Counted from the first letter of the stretch, positions 1 to 7,313 are shown. The stretch: 11,411 bases of DNA from JBGPYM01 sp041493205 (GCA_041493205.1 JBGPYM010000086.1:1-11411), one strand, 5' to 3'. A program made the numbers and translations. The notes: generated by a model from the letters alone, not told the origin.

Positions 1-416
1 ATCGACGTGAGGCTGTCCGCGGAGGCGGTCCGCCGGGTCACCTCCTCCTGGAGTATCCGCACCCTCTGCAGGAGTGCAATGAAGGTCTGGATATTCTCAC
101 GATCGGTTTTTTTCAATGGCAGGCCGAGGCAGGCGGTGAACCAGCGCAGTGCCAGGCTGTCATTGCGCGCAGGGTTGAATTCGCTTGCATAGAGCATCGC
201 CGCTTTCCGGACTGCGATGGGGTAGGCGGTTGTCTGGGGAAACTCGGTTGCCACAAGTGCGTAATGCTCTGCCGCCGGCTTGAGCGCCATCTCTTGTTCC
301 AGGCTGTCCGCCATGCGCATGTGATAGATGACGAGATCCGCCGTGCGGCTTTCGAAGGTCCCGGCACACCCCGCGAGGAACAGACCGATGGTCATCATCG
401 GGATGAGAGTCTTCAT
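1..416 (-). CDS. QseG-like lipoprotein, partial (3' end beyond window)
   Basis: The gene starts at the ATG at 416-414 and runs off the left edge, so 138 residues are visible. The N-terminus is a short lipoprotein signal, MKTLIPMMTIGLFLAGCAG, with lipobox LAGC and Cys17 as the probable lipidated residue. The rest is predicted helical: a tetratricopeptide-like stretch (about residues 24-90) with alternating small and aromatic residues, then a region around 105-135 with coiled-coil character (IQTFIALLQRVRILQEEV). The start overlaps the stop of the upstream histidine kinase by four bases (ATGA), so translation is probably coupled. Small lipoproteins encoded directly after a QseE/GlrK-type kinase (QseG) are known, and their C-terminal half is also helical. 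The order and layout match, but I see no decisive sequence signature, so the QseG relation is inference. It probably sits in the periplasm and modulates the kinase. Confidence 0.75.
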   Translation of the reverse strand, partial: MKTLIPMMTIGLFLAGCAGTFESRTADLVIYHMRMADSLEQEMALKPAAEHYALVATEFPQTTAYPIAVRKAAMLYASEFNPARNDSLALRWFTACLGLPLKKTDRENIQTFIALLQRVRILQEEVTRRTASADSLTS

Positions 417-1861
417 GAGGCCTTCTTTCTTTCGGTTGCGCGGGCTGCGGGAAACTCAACCGTGAAGGTGGATCCGACTCCCGGCGCACTTGTGACTTTC
501 ACTGTCCCTCCCTGCCCTTCGACCAGGGCTTTCACGAAGGCAAGCCCGATGCCTGTTCCTTTCTTCCGTCCCTTCAATGCCGTGGAAGCCCGGTAGAACT
601 TCGTGAATATTTTCGGCAGCTCACCCGCGGGGATGCCGGTGCCCGTGTCGCGTACCGTCAGCTGCGTCCCCCGCGTGGACGGGCCCACGATGACCTCCAC
701 AGTGCCTTCCTTGGCAGTGTATTTCAGCGCATTGTTGATGAGGTTGGCCGCAATCTGCGAGCATTTCTCGGCGTCAACGATCACCTGCGGTGCGGGGAAC
801 GGAAGGAAGGTGAGCGTGATCTCATTCTGCGCGGCGATGACGCCTGCGTCCTCCACCGTCGGGCGAATGACGGCGGCAAGATCGGCCCGCGCAAGATTGT
901 ACTCCATCATGCCCGCCTCGACCTTGGAGAGATCAAGGAACTGGTTGCTGAACTTCGCGATTTTGTTGATGTTCTCGAGCATCGAATCGAGCAGCTTCCG
1001 TTGACGCTCGGTGAGCGGACCCGCCTGCTGTTCGGTGAGAAGATAGTAGGCCGAGTGCATTGTCTGCAACGGCATCCGGAGTTCGTGGGAAATATGCTGC
1101 ATCATCTCGGCCCGGAAACGGTTCAACCGGTCCAGGCTCGAGCTCATCGAATTGAACGCCTGGGCGAGATCGGCCATTTCGTCCTTGGAGCGGACACGGA
1201 TGTGCGCGAAGGTCCCCCGTGCGACCTCCCGCGTTCCCGCGACCAGCGTGCGGATCGGGCGCGTGATGGTGCGTGCGATGAAAAGCGCGGTGGCAATTGC
1301 GGCGAGAAGGGTGCAGAACGCAATGAGGACTGCCACGCGGAAGGACCGCTGCATCGCCGTGTCAACGCCGGCTGTCGTCGCGCGGACAGCCCGTTGTTTT
1401 TCCGCGATCAGCTCATCCAGCCCGCGATGAATCGCATCGACGGTATCGGTACGCGCCTTTTCGTTTTCGATCGACTCATAGGAATCCGCCTCCGCGACAG
1501 CCAGGAAATGCCAGTCGTGCCTGTTACCTGCTTTCGCCAGCAACTCCCGGTCACGCGGCTCGTAGAGCATCTCATTGAGGGAATCGAGATAGCGCACGAA
1601 GAGGCGGTTGTTGTCCATGAAGATGGCATGATAGGCCGCGTCGCGGGCAATCAGGTATTTCTGTGCATAGCGCTCCTCTTCATAGAGAATCGTCTGGAGC
1701 TGCTTTGCCATGTCAATGGCTCCCACGTCGACCGTGAGGGCGCTCCGGGACGCTTCAGAGACGTAGCGCAGTTCCAACAGCACATAGGTGCTCGCGATAA
1801 ACATCAGGCCGATAATGATGCCGAACCCGATCATGACCTTCCGGTAAATCGTCATCTTCAC
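413..1861 (-). CDS. Membrane sensor histidine kinase, QseE/GlrK-like architecture
   Basis: This 482-residue protein has TM1 at about 7-29, a helical periplasmic sensor (30-172) rich in charged residues, TM2 at about 175-197 and a HAMP linker (195-248). The HisKA domain carries the H-box HISHELRMP with the probable phospho-acceptor His259. The ATPase domain has the N-box NLINNALKYT (373-382), the G1 box DTGTGIP (405-411), the F-box FTKFYR and the G2 box GTGIGL (435-440). All catalytic boxes look intact. The segment AGPLTERQRKLLDSM after the H-box resembles the QseE/GlrK subclass (VGPLTPEQKEVV). The GTG start at 1861 is preferred: it overlaps the acpS stop (GTGA) and has GAGG about 10 bases upstream, whereas the ATG two codons later is further away. 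A lipoprotein gene overlaps its 3' end. No response regulator lies in this part of the window, so the partner should be beyond the left edge or elsewhere. Confidence 0.92.
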   Translation of the reverse strand: MKMTIYRKVMIGFGIIIGLMFIASTYVLLELRYVSEASRSALTVDVGAIDMAKQLQTILYEEERYAQKYLIARDAAYHAIFMDNNRLFVRYLDSLNEMLYEPRDRELLAKAGNRHDWHFLAVAEADSYESIENEKARTDTVDAIHRGLDELIAEKQRAVRATTAGVDTAMQRSFRVAVLIAFCTLLAAIATALFIARTITRPIRTLVAGTREVARGTFAHIRVRSKDEMADLAQAFNSMSSSLDRLNRFRAEMMQHISHELRMPLQTMHSAYYLLTEQQAGPLTERQRKLLDSMLENINKIAKFSNQFLDLSKVEAGMMEYNLARADLAAVIRPTVEDAGVIAAQNEITLTFLPFPAPQVIVDAEKCSQIAANLINNALKYTAKEGTVEVIVGPSTRGTQLTVRDTGTGIPAGELPKIFTKFYRASTALKGRKKGTGIGLAFVKALVEGQGGTVKVTSAPGVGSTFTVEFPAARATERKKAS

Positions 1862-2235
1862 GGGCGTCCGTCCTCTATCACCACCATGGCGACAACGTGA
1901 CTCTCGGAGTGAGACATCGAGAGCATGACGGCGGCACCCGCCAGGTGGGAGTGAAGGCTGCCATGCAATGTGATCCGGGGCTGACCGGAAGGGTCATTCG
2001 TCACCTCAACATCCTTCCAGCGGAATTCGCCCGCCCAACCTGTCGAGAGGGCCTTGCTGAGGGCCTCCTTTGCAGCGAACCGGGCGGCATAGTGCTGAAA
2101 GCGGTTCACTTTGCCATCGCAATACGAAATCTCCCCCGGCGTATACACCTTCTGCAAAAACTGCTCGCCCACGGTTTCGACGCTTCTTTGAATGCGGTCA
2201 ATTTCTATGATATCAACACCAATACCCCTGACCAT
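1858..2235 (-). CDS. acpS: Holo-[acyl-carrier-protein] synthase
   Basis: This 125-residue protein has the usual length for AcpS. It transfers 4'-phosphopantetheine from CoA to the conserved serine of acyl carrier protein in the cytoplasm, which fatty acid synthesis requires. The N-terminal motif GIGVDIIEIDRI holds the metal-binding Asp8, and the second signature ARFAAKEALSKAL (51-63) holds Glu57, the other metal ligand. The C-terminal part contains SMSHSESH (106-113), matching the usual LSISH region. The ATG at 2235 lies six bases after the stop of the HAD gene, and its own stop overlaps the GTG start of the histidine kinase. A core lipid gene inside an operon with a sensor kinase is unusual and may simply reflect dense packing. 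Confidence 0.96.
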   Translation of the reverse strand: MVRGIGVDIIEIDRIQRSVETVGEQFLQKVYTPGEISYCDGKVNRFQHYAARFAAKEALSKALSTGWAGEFRWKDVEVTNDPSGQPRITLHGSLHSHLAGAAVMLSMSHSESHVVAMVVIEDGRP

Positions 2236-2240
2236 CCCGC

Positions 2241-2936
2241 TCAGCCCCCCTTCCGCTTTCGATTTTCTCGGTCGATTACATCAAGAAGCTCGGACACGTC
2301 GTTCAGATCATAATCGGCGTGCGATTCCACGGTCCCGAATGTGTCCCCGTACCGCGCGAAAGCGGTAGTCATGCCGAGGTTTGCGGCGCCCACCACGTCC
2401 CGTTCTGCCCAATCGCCGACCATGATGGTCTCCGCGGGCTGAACACCGAGCAGCTCAAGCGCCCGTCGGAACGGCGCAGGGCTCGGTTTGCGTTCACCCG
2501 TGTCTTCGTACACCACGACGTAATCAAAGAGGTGGTGAAAATCGAGATAACAGAGCCGGAGCCACGCCTCGCGTCCCGGAGCGTCCGAAACCACGGCCAA
2601 CCGGATACCCCGCTTGAGCAGGGCGACAAGCGTCATATTGACATGCGGGTAAGGCACCAGCGCCGCTTCACGGGCCCGGCGGTAGGCGATGATCCCGGCG
2701 GAAAGGATCTTGTAATCGACTTTCTGAAACACGTCGTAGAGAAGCTGGTCGAACACGCTCTGAAACTCGATCCCGCGTTCCTTGTAGATGGCATCGATGC
2801 GGGCCTGTACCTCGTCCGGTGCGAGGCCGAGACCTGCGTCAATCATGGAGTTGATCGCGGCGGAAACGGCCAGGCGCTTCATGCTCATGAAGTCGACAAG
2901 GGTATTGTCGAGATCGAAGATTACCGCCTTGATCAT
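2241..2936 (-). CDS. HAD-superfamily hydrolase (phosphatase-like)
   Basis: This 231-residue protein is a cytoplasmic HAD-type phosphatase with all four motifs. Motif I is FDLDNTLVD with nucleophile Asp8 and general acid Asp10. Motif II is VVSDAPG with Ser117. Motif III is Lys150 in ERKPSPAPF. Motif IV is MVGDWAERD with Asp175 and Asp180. The insertion between motifs I and II (about 16-90) is helical, as in a C1 cap of the phosphoglycolate phosphatase or beta-phosphoglucomutase type. The sequence does not fix the substrate; small phosphorylated metabolites are typical of this subfamily. The ATG at 2936-2934 overlaps the stop of the upstream 97-residue gene by four bases (ATGA). The neighbouring acpS starts 5 bases after its stop, so the two are almost certainly cotranscribed. 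Confidence 0.93.
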   Translation of the reverse strand: MIKAVIFDLDNTLVDFMSMKRLAVSAAINSMIDAGLGLAPDEVQARIDAIYKERGIEFQSVFDQLLYDVFQKVDYKILSAGIIAYRRAREAALVPYPHVNMTLVALLKRGIRLAVVSDAPGREAWLRLCYLDFHHLFDYVVVYEDTGERKPSPAPFRRALELLGVQPAETIMVGDWAERDVVGAANLGMTTAFARYGDTFGTVESHADYDLNDVSELLDVIDRENRKRKGG

Positions 2937-3226
2937 GTCGGGCTCTTCGGGGCCTGTGGTACGGCGGGGCGCGATCGAGCCACTTCGTCCTCAATGTATC
3001 CCCGAAGGGCGGGCTTGAGGTAGACATTGTCGAGCCCGATCTCATGCAGGGCCGTCGCGAGGACCGACGCCTTGCGCTGGGGGATGAGCCGGCGGTTGAC
3101 GAGCAGCATTTTCTGCTCTTTCAGGATGCAGTACCCCCCCTCGAAGTCTCCACGCTCGTACCGGATCGTCACGCCGAGCTGGCGCGCGATGTCGTGCAGC
3201 TCCGCTATCAATTCCTCGTGTTTCAT
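2933..3226 (-). CDS. Conserved-looking protein of unknown function, 97 aa
   Basis: I do not recognise this family. The reading frame is open back to 3292, but the ATG at 3226 (MKHEELIAELHDIARQLGV) is preferred because it overlaps the upstream stop by four bases (ATGA), as at four other junctions of this operon. The protein is soluble with no signal peptide. It has an N-terminal amphipathic helix (2-17), a beta-hairpin-like stretch with RYERGDFEGGYCILKEQK (24-41) and LLVNRRLIP, then a helix (ASVLATALHEIGL) followed by YLKPALRGYIEDE near residue 80. The Gly-Gly-Tyr-Cys turn and the N-R-R-L segment look like conserved family positions, not random sequence. The C-terminal tail is Pro/Ala-rich. 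Its position before a HAD hydrolase and acpS gives no clear functional clue. Confidence 0.8.
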   Translation of the reverse strand: MKHEELIAELHDIARQLGVTIRYERGDFEGGYCILKEQKMLLVNRRLIPQRKASVLATALHEIGLDNVYLKPALRGYIEDEVARSRPAVPQAPKSPT

Positions 3227-3750
3227 GCCGTCGGTTGCACCCGCCGCGTCAGAGGCCGGAACACTGCCAGCGCAATAATCGTGTAGTAGCACAGCAGTGC
3301 GATGACAGGCGCTCCGGCGAGGGCGGCGACGCGGGCGATGAACAGTTCCCGGAACACGTCGTTGCCGGCCGTCGTAAAGAACTCCATGTACACCATCCGG
3401 GCGTCCAGGGACATGGTAAAGACCTCCACCGGCACGAAGGCGTAAAACAGAATTGCGCTCATCATCAGCCAGCCGTGTTCGCGGAAGCGCAAGGGCGTCG
3501 TGGTCAGGAACACCGTCCCGCTGACAAGAACCGCGGCGTAGCTGATCATGACGATCAGCGACGCAAACGACAGCAGGCGGAAAATCTCCCGCTCGGCTTC
3601 AGGCGCCAGATACTCTTCAAACTCCAGCGTCCCGGTCTTCAACATATCGTTGCCGATCATCGCCCGGATGTTCACGCTCCCCAGCCAGAATATCGCAGCG
3701 ACCACCATCACGTACAGCGCAATGCGCGAAGACCGGGGGGAAGGAGTCAT
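3223..3750 (-). CDS. Four-helix integral membrane protein, unknown function
   Basis: This 175-residue protein is probably in the inner membrane. Four hydrophobic segments are visible at about 10-30, 58-82, 92-114 and 138-164. The loop between the first and second contains the acidic stretch LEFEEYLAPEAERE, and the loop between the third and fourth contains YMEFFTTAGNDVFRE. The short basic C-terminus (RPLTRRVQPTA) suggests a cytoplasmic end. There are no enzyme or transporter motifs I recognise, and a DUF4149-like small membrane protein is only a loose comparison. The ATG at 3750 overlaps the stop of the upstream 144-residue gene (ATGA), and its own stop overlaps the start of the 97-residue gene, so it is in the middle of a translationally coupled set. 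Confidence 0.8.
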   Translation of the reverse strand: MTPSPRSSRIALYVMVVAAIFWLGSVNIRAMIGNDMLKTGTLEFEEYLAPEAEREIFRLLSFASLIVMISYAAVLVSGTVFLTTTPLRFREHGWLMMSAILFYAFVPVEVFTMSLDARMVYMEFFTTAGNDVFRELFIARVAALAGAPVIALLCYYTIIALAVFRPLTRRVQPTA

Positions 3751-4181
3751 GATGTGCCCGTGGTATGCTCTCCGGTGTCAATCAGCCAGTTCTTGTACCA
3801 CCCGAGATCGTGAAACAGTTCCAGCAGCCCCGCCACCGCTTCCTGCGTCATGGCAAGGTACACGGCGTGAAAGCGCGCCCGGACTTCCGGCGGCGCCGCC
3901 TCTATCATAGACGCGAGCAGGCTCACCGCTTTTTCCATATTTGCCGAAAATTCCGCGGCCAGCCGGTCGTATCCTTCACCGTCTTTCCCTATCCGCACCA
4001 GCATCACGTGAGCCCGATGCACAAATTTTGCAGAAAATGAGAGTTCTTCCAGTTTCGTCATTGCACCGGGGACCGCCCCAAGCTCCAGAAGTGCACCGAG
4101 ATCCGCGCGGCGGGCCAGCGTATGTGCAGATAATGTGTCCAACGCGGAAAGGAGGGAAGCAGTCGCAGGACTCAATTCCAT
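3747..4181 (-). CDS. Helical soluble protein of unknown function, first gene of left operon
   Basis: This 144-residue protein belongs to no family I recognise. It has no signal peptide or membrane segment and looks all-helical: leucine- and alanine-rich helices at about 5-35, 40-66 (KLEELSFSAKFVHRAHVMLVRIG), 72-92 and 98-128 (PPEVRARFHAVYLAMTQEAVAGLLELFHDLGW). The frame is open upstream to 4298, but the ATG at 4181 is chosen because a good promoter candidate (TTGAAT-N17-TATATT) lies immediately before it and would be inside the longer version. No Shine-Dalgarno sequence precedes this ATG, and the predicted transcription start falls on or next to the start codon, so a leaderless or very short-leader mRNA is possible. 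A longer N-terminus cannot be excluded. Its stop overlaps the next start (ATGA). Confidence 0.75.
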   Translation of the reverse strand: MELSPATASLLSALDTLSAHTLARRADLGALLELGAVPGAMTKLEELSFSAKFVHRAHVMLVRIGKDGEGYDRLAAEFSANMEKAVSLLASMIEAAPPEVRARFHAVYLAMTQEAVAGLLELFHDLGWYKNWLIDTGEHTTGTS

Positions 4182-4185
4182 AAAG

Positions 4186-4217
4186 GCAATATAGAGAATC
4201 AGTGACGGAGATTCAAC
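4186..4217 (-). promoter_or_regulatory. Promoter candidate for the leftward seven-gene operon
   Basis: Read on the minus strand there is TTGAAT (4216-4211), 17 bases, then TATATT (4193-4188). In FCB-style notation this is GTTG-N20-TATATTGC. The -10 element matches TATAAT at five of six positions. The expected start of transcription is about 4181, the A of the first start codon of the operon. Confidence 0.55.
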
Positions 4218-4291
4218 GCAGGGCGAGGAACTTTCCCCCGGGGTTGTCCCTTTACCCCGTGGGACACCCCCGATCCTGCTTTGATTCTCTA
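4192..4291. repeat. 10-base inverted repeat TGATTCTCTA flanking the divergent intergenic region
   Basis: The sequence TGATTCTCTA occurs on the plus strand at 4282-4291 and exactly inverted on the minus strand at 4201-4192, separated by 80 bases. The left copy overlaps the -10 of the leftward promoter; the right copy overlaps the TTTG element of the rightward promoter. It could be a shared operator for one regulator acting on both transcription units. This is inference from position and exact symmetry. Confidence 0.5.
4240..4270. promoter_or_regulatory. Imperfect dyad in the middle of the divergent intergenic region
   Basis: GGGGTTGTCCC (4240-4250) pairs with GGGACACCCC (4261-4270): ten base pairs with one bulged T at 4244 or 4245 and a ten-base loop. 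No T tract follows on either side, so it is unlikely to be a terminator. It may be a protein-binding site shared by the two divergent units. Confidence 0.35.
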
Positions 4292-4311
4292 AGGTCATTA
4301 TGGTACCTTAG
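4280..4311 (+). promoter_or_regulatory. Promoter candidate for the heme-sensor kinase operon
   Basis: TTTG (4280-4283), 20 bases, then TACCTTAG (4304-4311) fits the FCB-type TTTG / TAnnTTTG layout at all but one defined position. Transcription would begin near 4318, leaving a leader of about 28 bases with AGGGG (4335-4339) six bases before the GTG start at 4346. Confidence 0.45.
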
Positions 4312-4345
4312 CCGAAAGGTCACCAACAACTGACAGGGGTGTGCC

Positions 4346-5905
4346 GTGCCTCTTGCGAGAAAGATCCTCATTGCCATCGTTCCGGTCTTTATCGTTTTTA
4401 TCACCGTGAGCGTCGTACTCCAGAACCAGTTTCAGGAGCGCGAAATGGTGGAAGAAGCCCAGAATGCGGCACATACCTATGCCGATATCGTGAAGGAATC
4501 TCTCGTCAGCATGATGATCAAGAACTATGAAGTGGACAGCAGCTTCATAGAGAGGGTCAACGCGGTCAAGCAAATCGATACGCTTATCATATTCGTAAAT
4601 AATCTAAGAATTCGCGAGGAACTCCTGACACCGGAGAGAATCTCGCGCCTGCAGGAAAAGTACTGGGACCTCCGCCCGCGGGATGCGATTCAGCAGCGCG
4701 TGCTCGACCGCGGCGAACCGTTCTTCGAGCGGGAAGGGGAATACTTCCGCGGCGTCGTGCCGTTCACCGCCACCCGTGTCTGTCAGAAATGCCATGCTGT
4801 CCCCGTCGGGTACACGATGGGGGCCGCGGACATCAGAATCTCGTTTGCGCGTGTGTCCACGGCCACCGCAGACAACTGGACGCGATCGTCGGTCATCTTT
4901 CTGGCCTTTGCTGCGGTAATCATCACCGTTGCCACGGTCATGTTCCGTACATTCGTGTCCAAACCGGTGCATGGCCTGGTCGGTGCAACGCACGAAATCA
5001 GCCTCGGCAATCTCAACACGCCGGTCCCGGGCGCTGAGAAACTCCGGCCGGGGCACGACGAACTCTCGCTGCTCGCGCTCCGCTTCGACGAAATGCGCGT
5101 CGCCCTCAAGGAGAAGATCGACCAGCTCGATCACGCAAACCAGTCTCTTTCCGAGCGCAACACGCAAATCCAGCAGGCATTCGACAAGCTCCGGAAGGCC
5201 CAGGAAGACCTGGTGCGGAGCGAGCGGCTGGCGGTCACGGGAAAGCTGACCGCCCAGCTCTCCCACGAAATCAACAACCCCATTCACAATATCCAGAGTC
5301 TCCTGGAATCCTCGCTGCGCAAGATCGACGGAAACGAACAGGCGCGCGAACTGATTACGGTCGCCCTGGAGGAAGTCTCCCGGATGGCGAAGCTCACGCG
5401 GCAAATGCTCGATTTTTACCGGGGTTCGGTCGTGGAGCTCGAGCAGGACGAGGTCGATCTCCGGGATCTGCTGGCAGAAATCGCCCGCACGTATACGCCG
5501 CAGCTGGAGCAGGCAGGTGTCAACGTCGTGCTCCGTGCGGACGACCCGGTCCCGGCTGTCCGCGGTTCCCGGGACAAGATCAAGCAGGTGATTATCAATC
5601 TTATTCTGAACGCGCGCGACGCCATGCATGAGGGAGGAACCCTGACACTTCGCTGCCGTGCAAACCGCGGGAACGTCTGCCTCGAAGTGGAGGATACCGG
5701 CGTCGGCATCCCCGAGGAAAACCTGGGGCGCATTTTCGAGGCATTCTTCACCACAAAGAAAGAAGTGAGCGGCGTGGGCCTCGGCCTCGCTGTCAGCTAC
5801 GGCATCGTGCAGGCTCACCAGGGAACCATCGCCGTGCGCAGCACACCGGGACACGGTACACTCTTTACCGTCGAACTTCCACCGGCAGGCGATCTCCATG
5901 CCTGA
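4346..5905 (+). CDS. Periplasmic heme-c sensor histidine kinase (NtrB-like)
   Basis: This 519-residue kinase has TM1 at about 7-25, a periplasmic sensor (26-180), TM2 at about 182-200, a HAMP linker (201-255), a coiled coil (256-293), and a kinase core. The sensor contains VCQKCH (Cys146, Cys149, His150), a canonical covalent heme-c site. It also has the helical stretch ESLVSMMIKN and the segment FFEREGEYFRGVVPFTA typical of DUF3365/Tll0287-like heme sensors. The core has H-box LSHEINNP (His307), N-box NLILNARDAM (418-427), G1 box DTGVGIP (450-456) and G2 box GVGLGLAVS (476-484), which is the NtrB/ZraS class. GTG at 4346 is used because AGGGG sits six bases upstream and the reading gives a proper short N-terminus before TM1. 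It overlaps the NtrC-type gene by 8 bases, so that protein is its partner. It probably senses redox state or a ligand such as a small gas at the heme. Confidence 0.93.
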   Translation: MPLARKILIAIVPVFIVFITVSVVLQNQFQEREMVEEAQNAAHTYADIVKESLVSMMIKNYEVDSSFIERVNAVKQIDTLIIFVNNLRIREELLTPERISRLQEKYWDLRPRDAIQQRVLDRGEPFFEREGEYFRGVVPFTATRVCQKCHAVPVGYTMGAADIRISFARVSTATADNWTRSSVIFLAFAAVIITVATVMFRTFVSKPVHGLVGATHEISLGNLNTPVPGAEKLRPGHDELSLLALRFDEMRVALKEKIDQLDHANQSLSERNTQIQQAFDKLRKAQEDLVRSERLAVTGKLTAQLSHEINNPIHNIQSLLESSLRKIDGNEQARELITVALEEVSRMAKLTRQMLDFYRGSVVELEQDEVDLRDLLAEIARTYTPQLEQAGVNVVLRADDPVPAVRGSRDKIKQVIINLILNARDAMHEGGTLTLRCRANRGNVCLEVEDTGVGIPEENLGRIFEAFFTTKKEVSGVGLGLAVSYGIVQAHQGTIAVRSTPGHGTLFTVELPPAGDLHA

Positions 5906-7301
5906 CCATGCCTCCATACTCGTCGTGGACGACGACAGAGCTTTCCGGGTTGCAACCAAGACGCTCCTCGAAGACGAGGGATTTCAGGTGACCTGTGCGG
6001 CGGACGGAGTTGAGGCGCTGGAAAGAATCGGGAGCGAAGAATTCGACATCCTCCTTTCGGACATGGTCATGGGGAAGATGAGCGGCGTCGAGCTGCTTGC
6101 CAAGGTCAAGGCGCGGCGTCCCGAACTCCCCGTGATCATGGTAACGGGGTTCGGGTCCATTCAGACCGCCGTCGAAGCGATGCGTCAGGGGGCAACCGAT
6201 TACCTGACCAAACCCGCCAACAACGACGAGCTGCTGATCAAGCTGCGCCGGGTCCTGGAGATGCAGAGAAAGGACCGGGAACTCCGTTCGCTGCGTGAGG
6301 AACTGCACGGGACATACAGTTTCGGCAACATGGTGAGCCGGAGCCCCGCCATGCGGGACGTCCTCCATCAGATCCAGCAGGTGGCCAACACGGACGTGAC
6401 AATCCTCATCCAGGGAGAGAGCGGAACGGGAAAAGAGCTTGTTGCCCGTGCACTTCATTTCAACAGCGAGCGCTCGTCCCGAGCGTTTGTCGTGGTCAAC
6501 TGCTCCGCAATCCCCGAGAACCTCCTGGAAAGCGAGCTGTTTGGATACGAGAAGGGAGCCTTCACCGGCGCGACGCGCCAGCGGCCGGGGAGATTCGAGG
6601 AAGCAAACAACGGGACGCTCTTTCTTGATGAAATCGGCGATATCTCGGCCGCGGTACAGACAAAGCTCCTGCGCGCGCTGCAGGACAAGACGTTTGAACG
6701 GGTGGGAGGCACCGGCTCGATCAGCGTCAATACGCGCGTCGTCGCGGCCACAAACAGAAATCTCGACCTCATGGTCCGTCAGGCAGACTTCCGGGAGGAC
6801 CTCTTTTACCGCTTGAACGTGTTCCCGATCATGCTTCCCCCCCTGCGTGAACGGCTTGAAGACATTCCCCTGCTGACGGAGCATTTTCTCCGGCGTCACG
6901 CCGACCTTGCCGGTGGCAGGGTGAAAACAATCGCCACCACGGTCATGAGCGATATGATCAATTACACCTGGCGGGGGAATATCCGGGAGTTGGAAAACCT
7001 GATCAAGCGCGCAATCATCAAAACACCGGAGGACGTCATCGTGAACATGGAACTTCCCAACGCGGACCCGCCCGCACCGAAACCAACCGGCGATCAATCC
7101 GACGGGATGAGCATGAACACCCCGTACAAGGACTACATCGGAAACATCCTCCGGCACGCGGAGGAGCGATACCTCACACGCATGCTGAGGCTCTGCAAAG
7201 GAAACATCAACCAGGTTGCAAAAATGATGGAAGTCGACCGGAAGACCATCTACCGGAAGATGAGCGACTACTCCATTGACCCCTCCTCATTCCGCGAATA
7301 G
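5898..7301 (+). CDS. NtrC-family sigma-54-dependent response regulator
   Basis: This 467-residue regulator has three domains. The receiver (6-120) has the acidic pocket Asp11-13, phospho-acceptor Asp55 in LLSDMVM, Thr83 and Lys105. The AAA+ domain (about 145-375) has Walker A GESGTGKE (173-180), the sigma-54 contact loop GAFTGA (220-225) in full, Walker B LFLDEIGD (241-248), and FREDLFYRL (298-306) with the arginine finger region. The C-terminal Fis-type helix-turn-helix is at about 425-460 (NINQVAKMMEVDRKTIYRKM). GAFTGA is complete, so it should remodel sigma-54 polymerase. It begins inside the end of the heme kinase gene. Two matching palindromes lie 13-74 bases after its stop codon and are the obvious candidate binding sites, upstream of the following sigma factor gene. 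Confidence 0.96.
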   Translation: MPDHASILVVDDDRAFRVATKTLLEDEGFQVTCAADGVEALERIGSEEFDILLSDMVMGKMSGVELLAKVKARRPELPVIMVTGFGSIQTAVEAMRQGATDYLTKPANNDELLIKLRRVLEMQRKDRELRSLREELHGTYSFGNMVSRSPAMRDVLHQIQQVANTDVTILIQGESGTGKELVARALHFNSERSSRAFVVVNCSAIPENLLESELFGYEKGAFTGATRQRPGRFEEANNGTLFLDEIGDISAAVQTKLLRALQDKTFERVGGTGSISVNTRVVAATNRNLDLMVRQADFREDLFYRLNVFPIMLPPLRERLEDIPLLTEHFLRRHADLAGGRVKTIATTVMSDMINYTWRGNIRELENLIKRAIIKTPEDVIVNMELPNADPPAPKPTGDQSDGMSMNTPYKDYIGNILRHAEERYLTRMLRLCKGNINQVAKMMEVDRKTIYRKMSDYSIDPSSFRE

Positions 7302-7313
7302 GGGATGCGGGCA

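Noticed and set aside
1001..1900. 299-codon open frame on the plus strand opposite the left kinase
   Set aside because: No domain; opposite a kinase with complete catalytic boxes.
3227..3292. 22-residue N-terminal extension of the 97-residue protein
   Set aside because: The ATGA overlap at 3226 fits the pattern of the operon, and the extension would overlap the membrane protein gene by 70 bases.
4604..5959. 451-codon open frame on the minus strand opposite the heme kinase gene
   Set aside because: The plus-strand frame has all kinase motifs; the reverse frame is open because of high GC and has no recognisable domain.
5865..7157. 430-codon open frame on the minus strand opposite the NtrC-type gene
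   Set aside because: Shadow of the sigma-54 activator; Cys/His-rich random composition and no start context.
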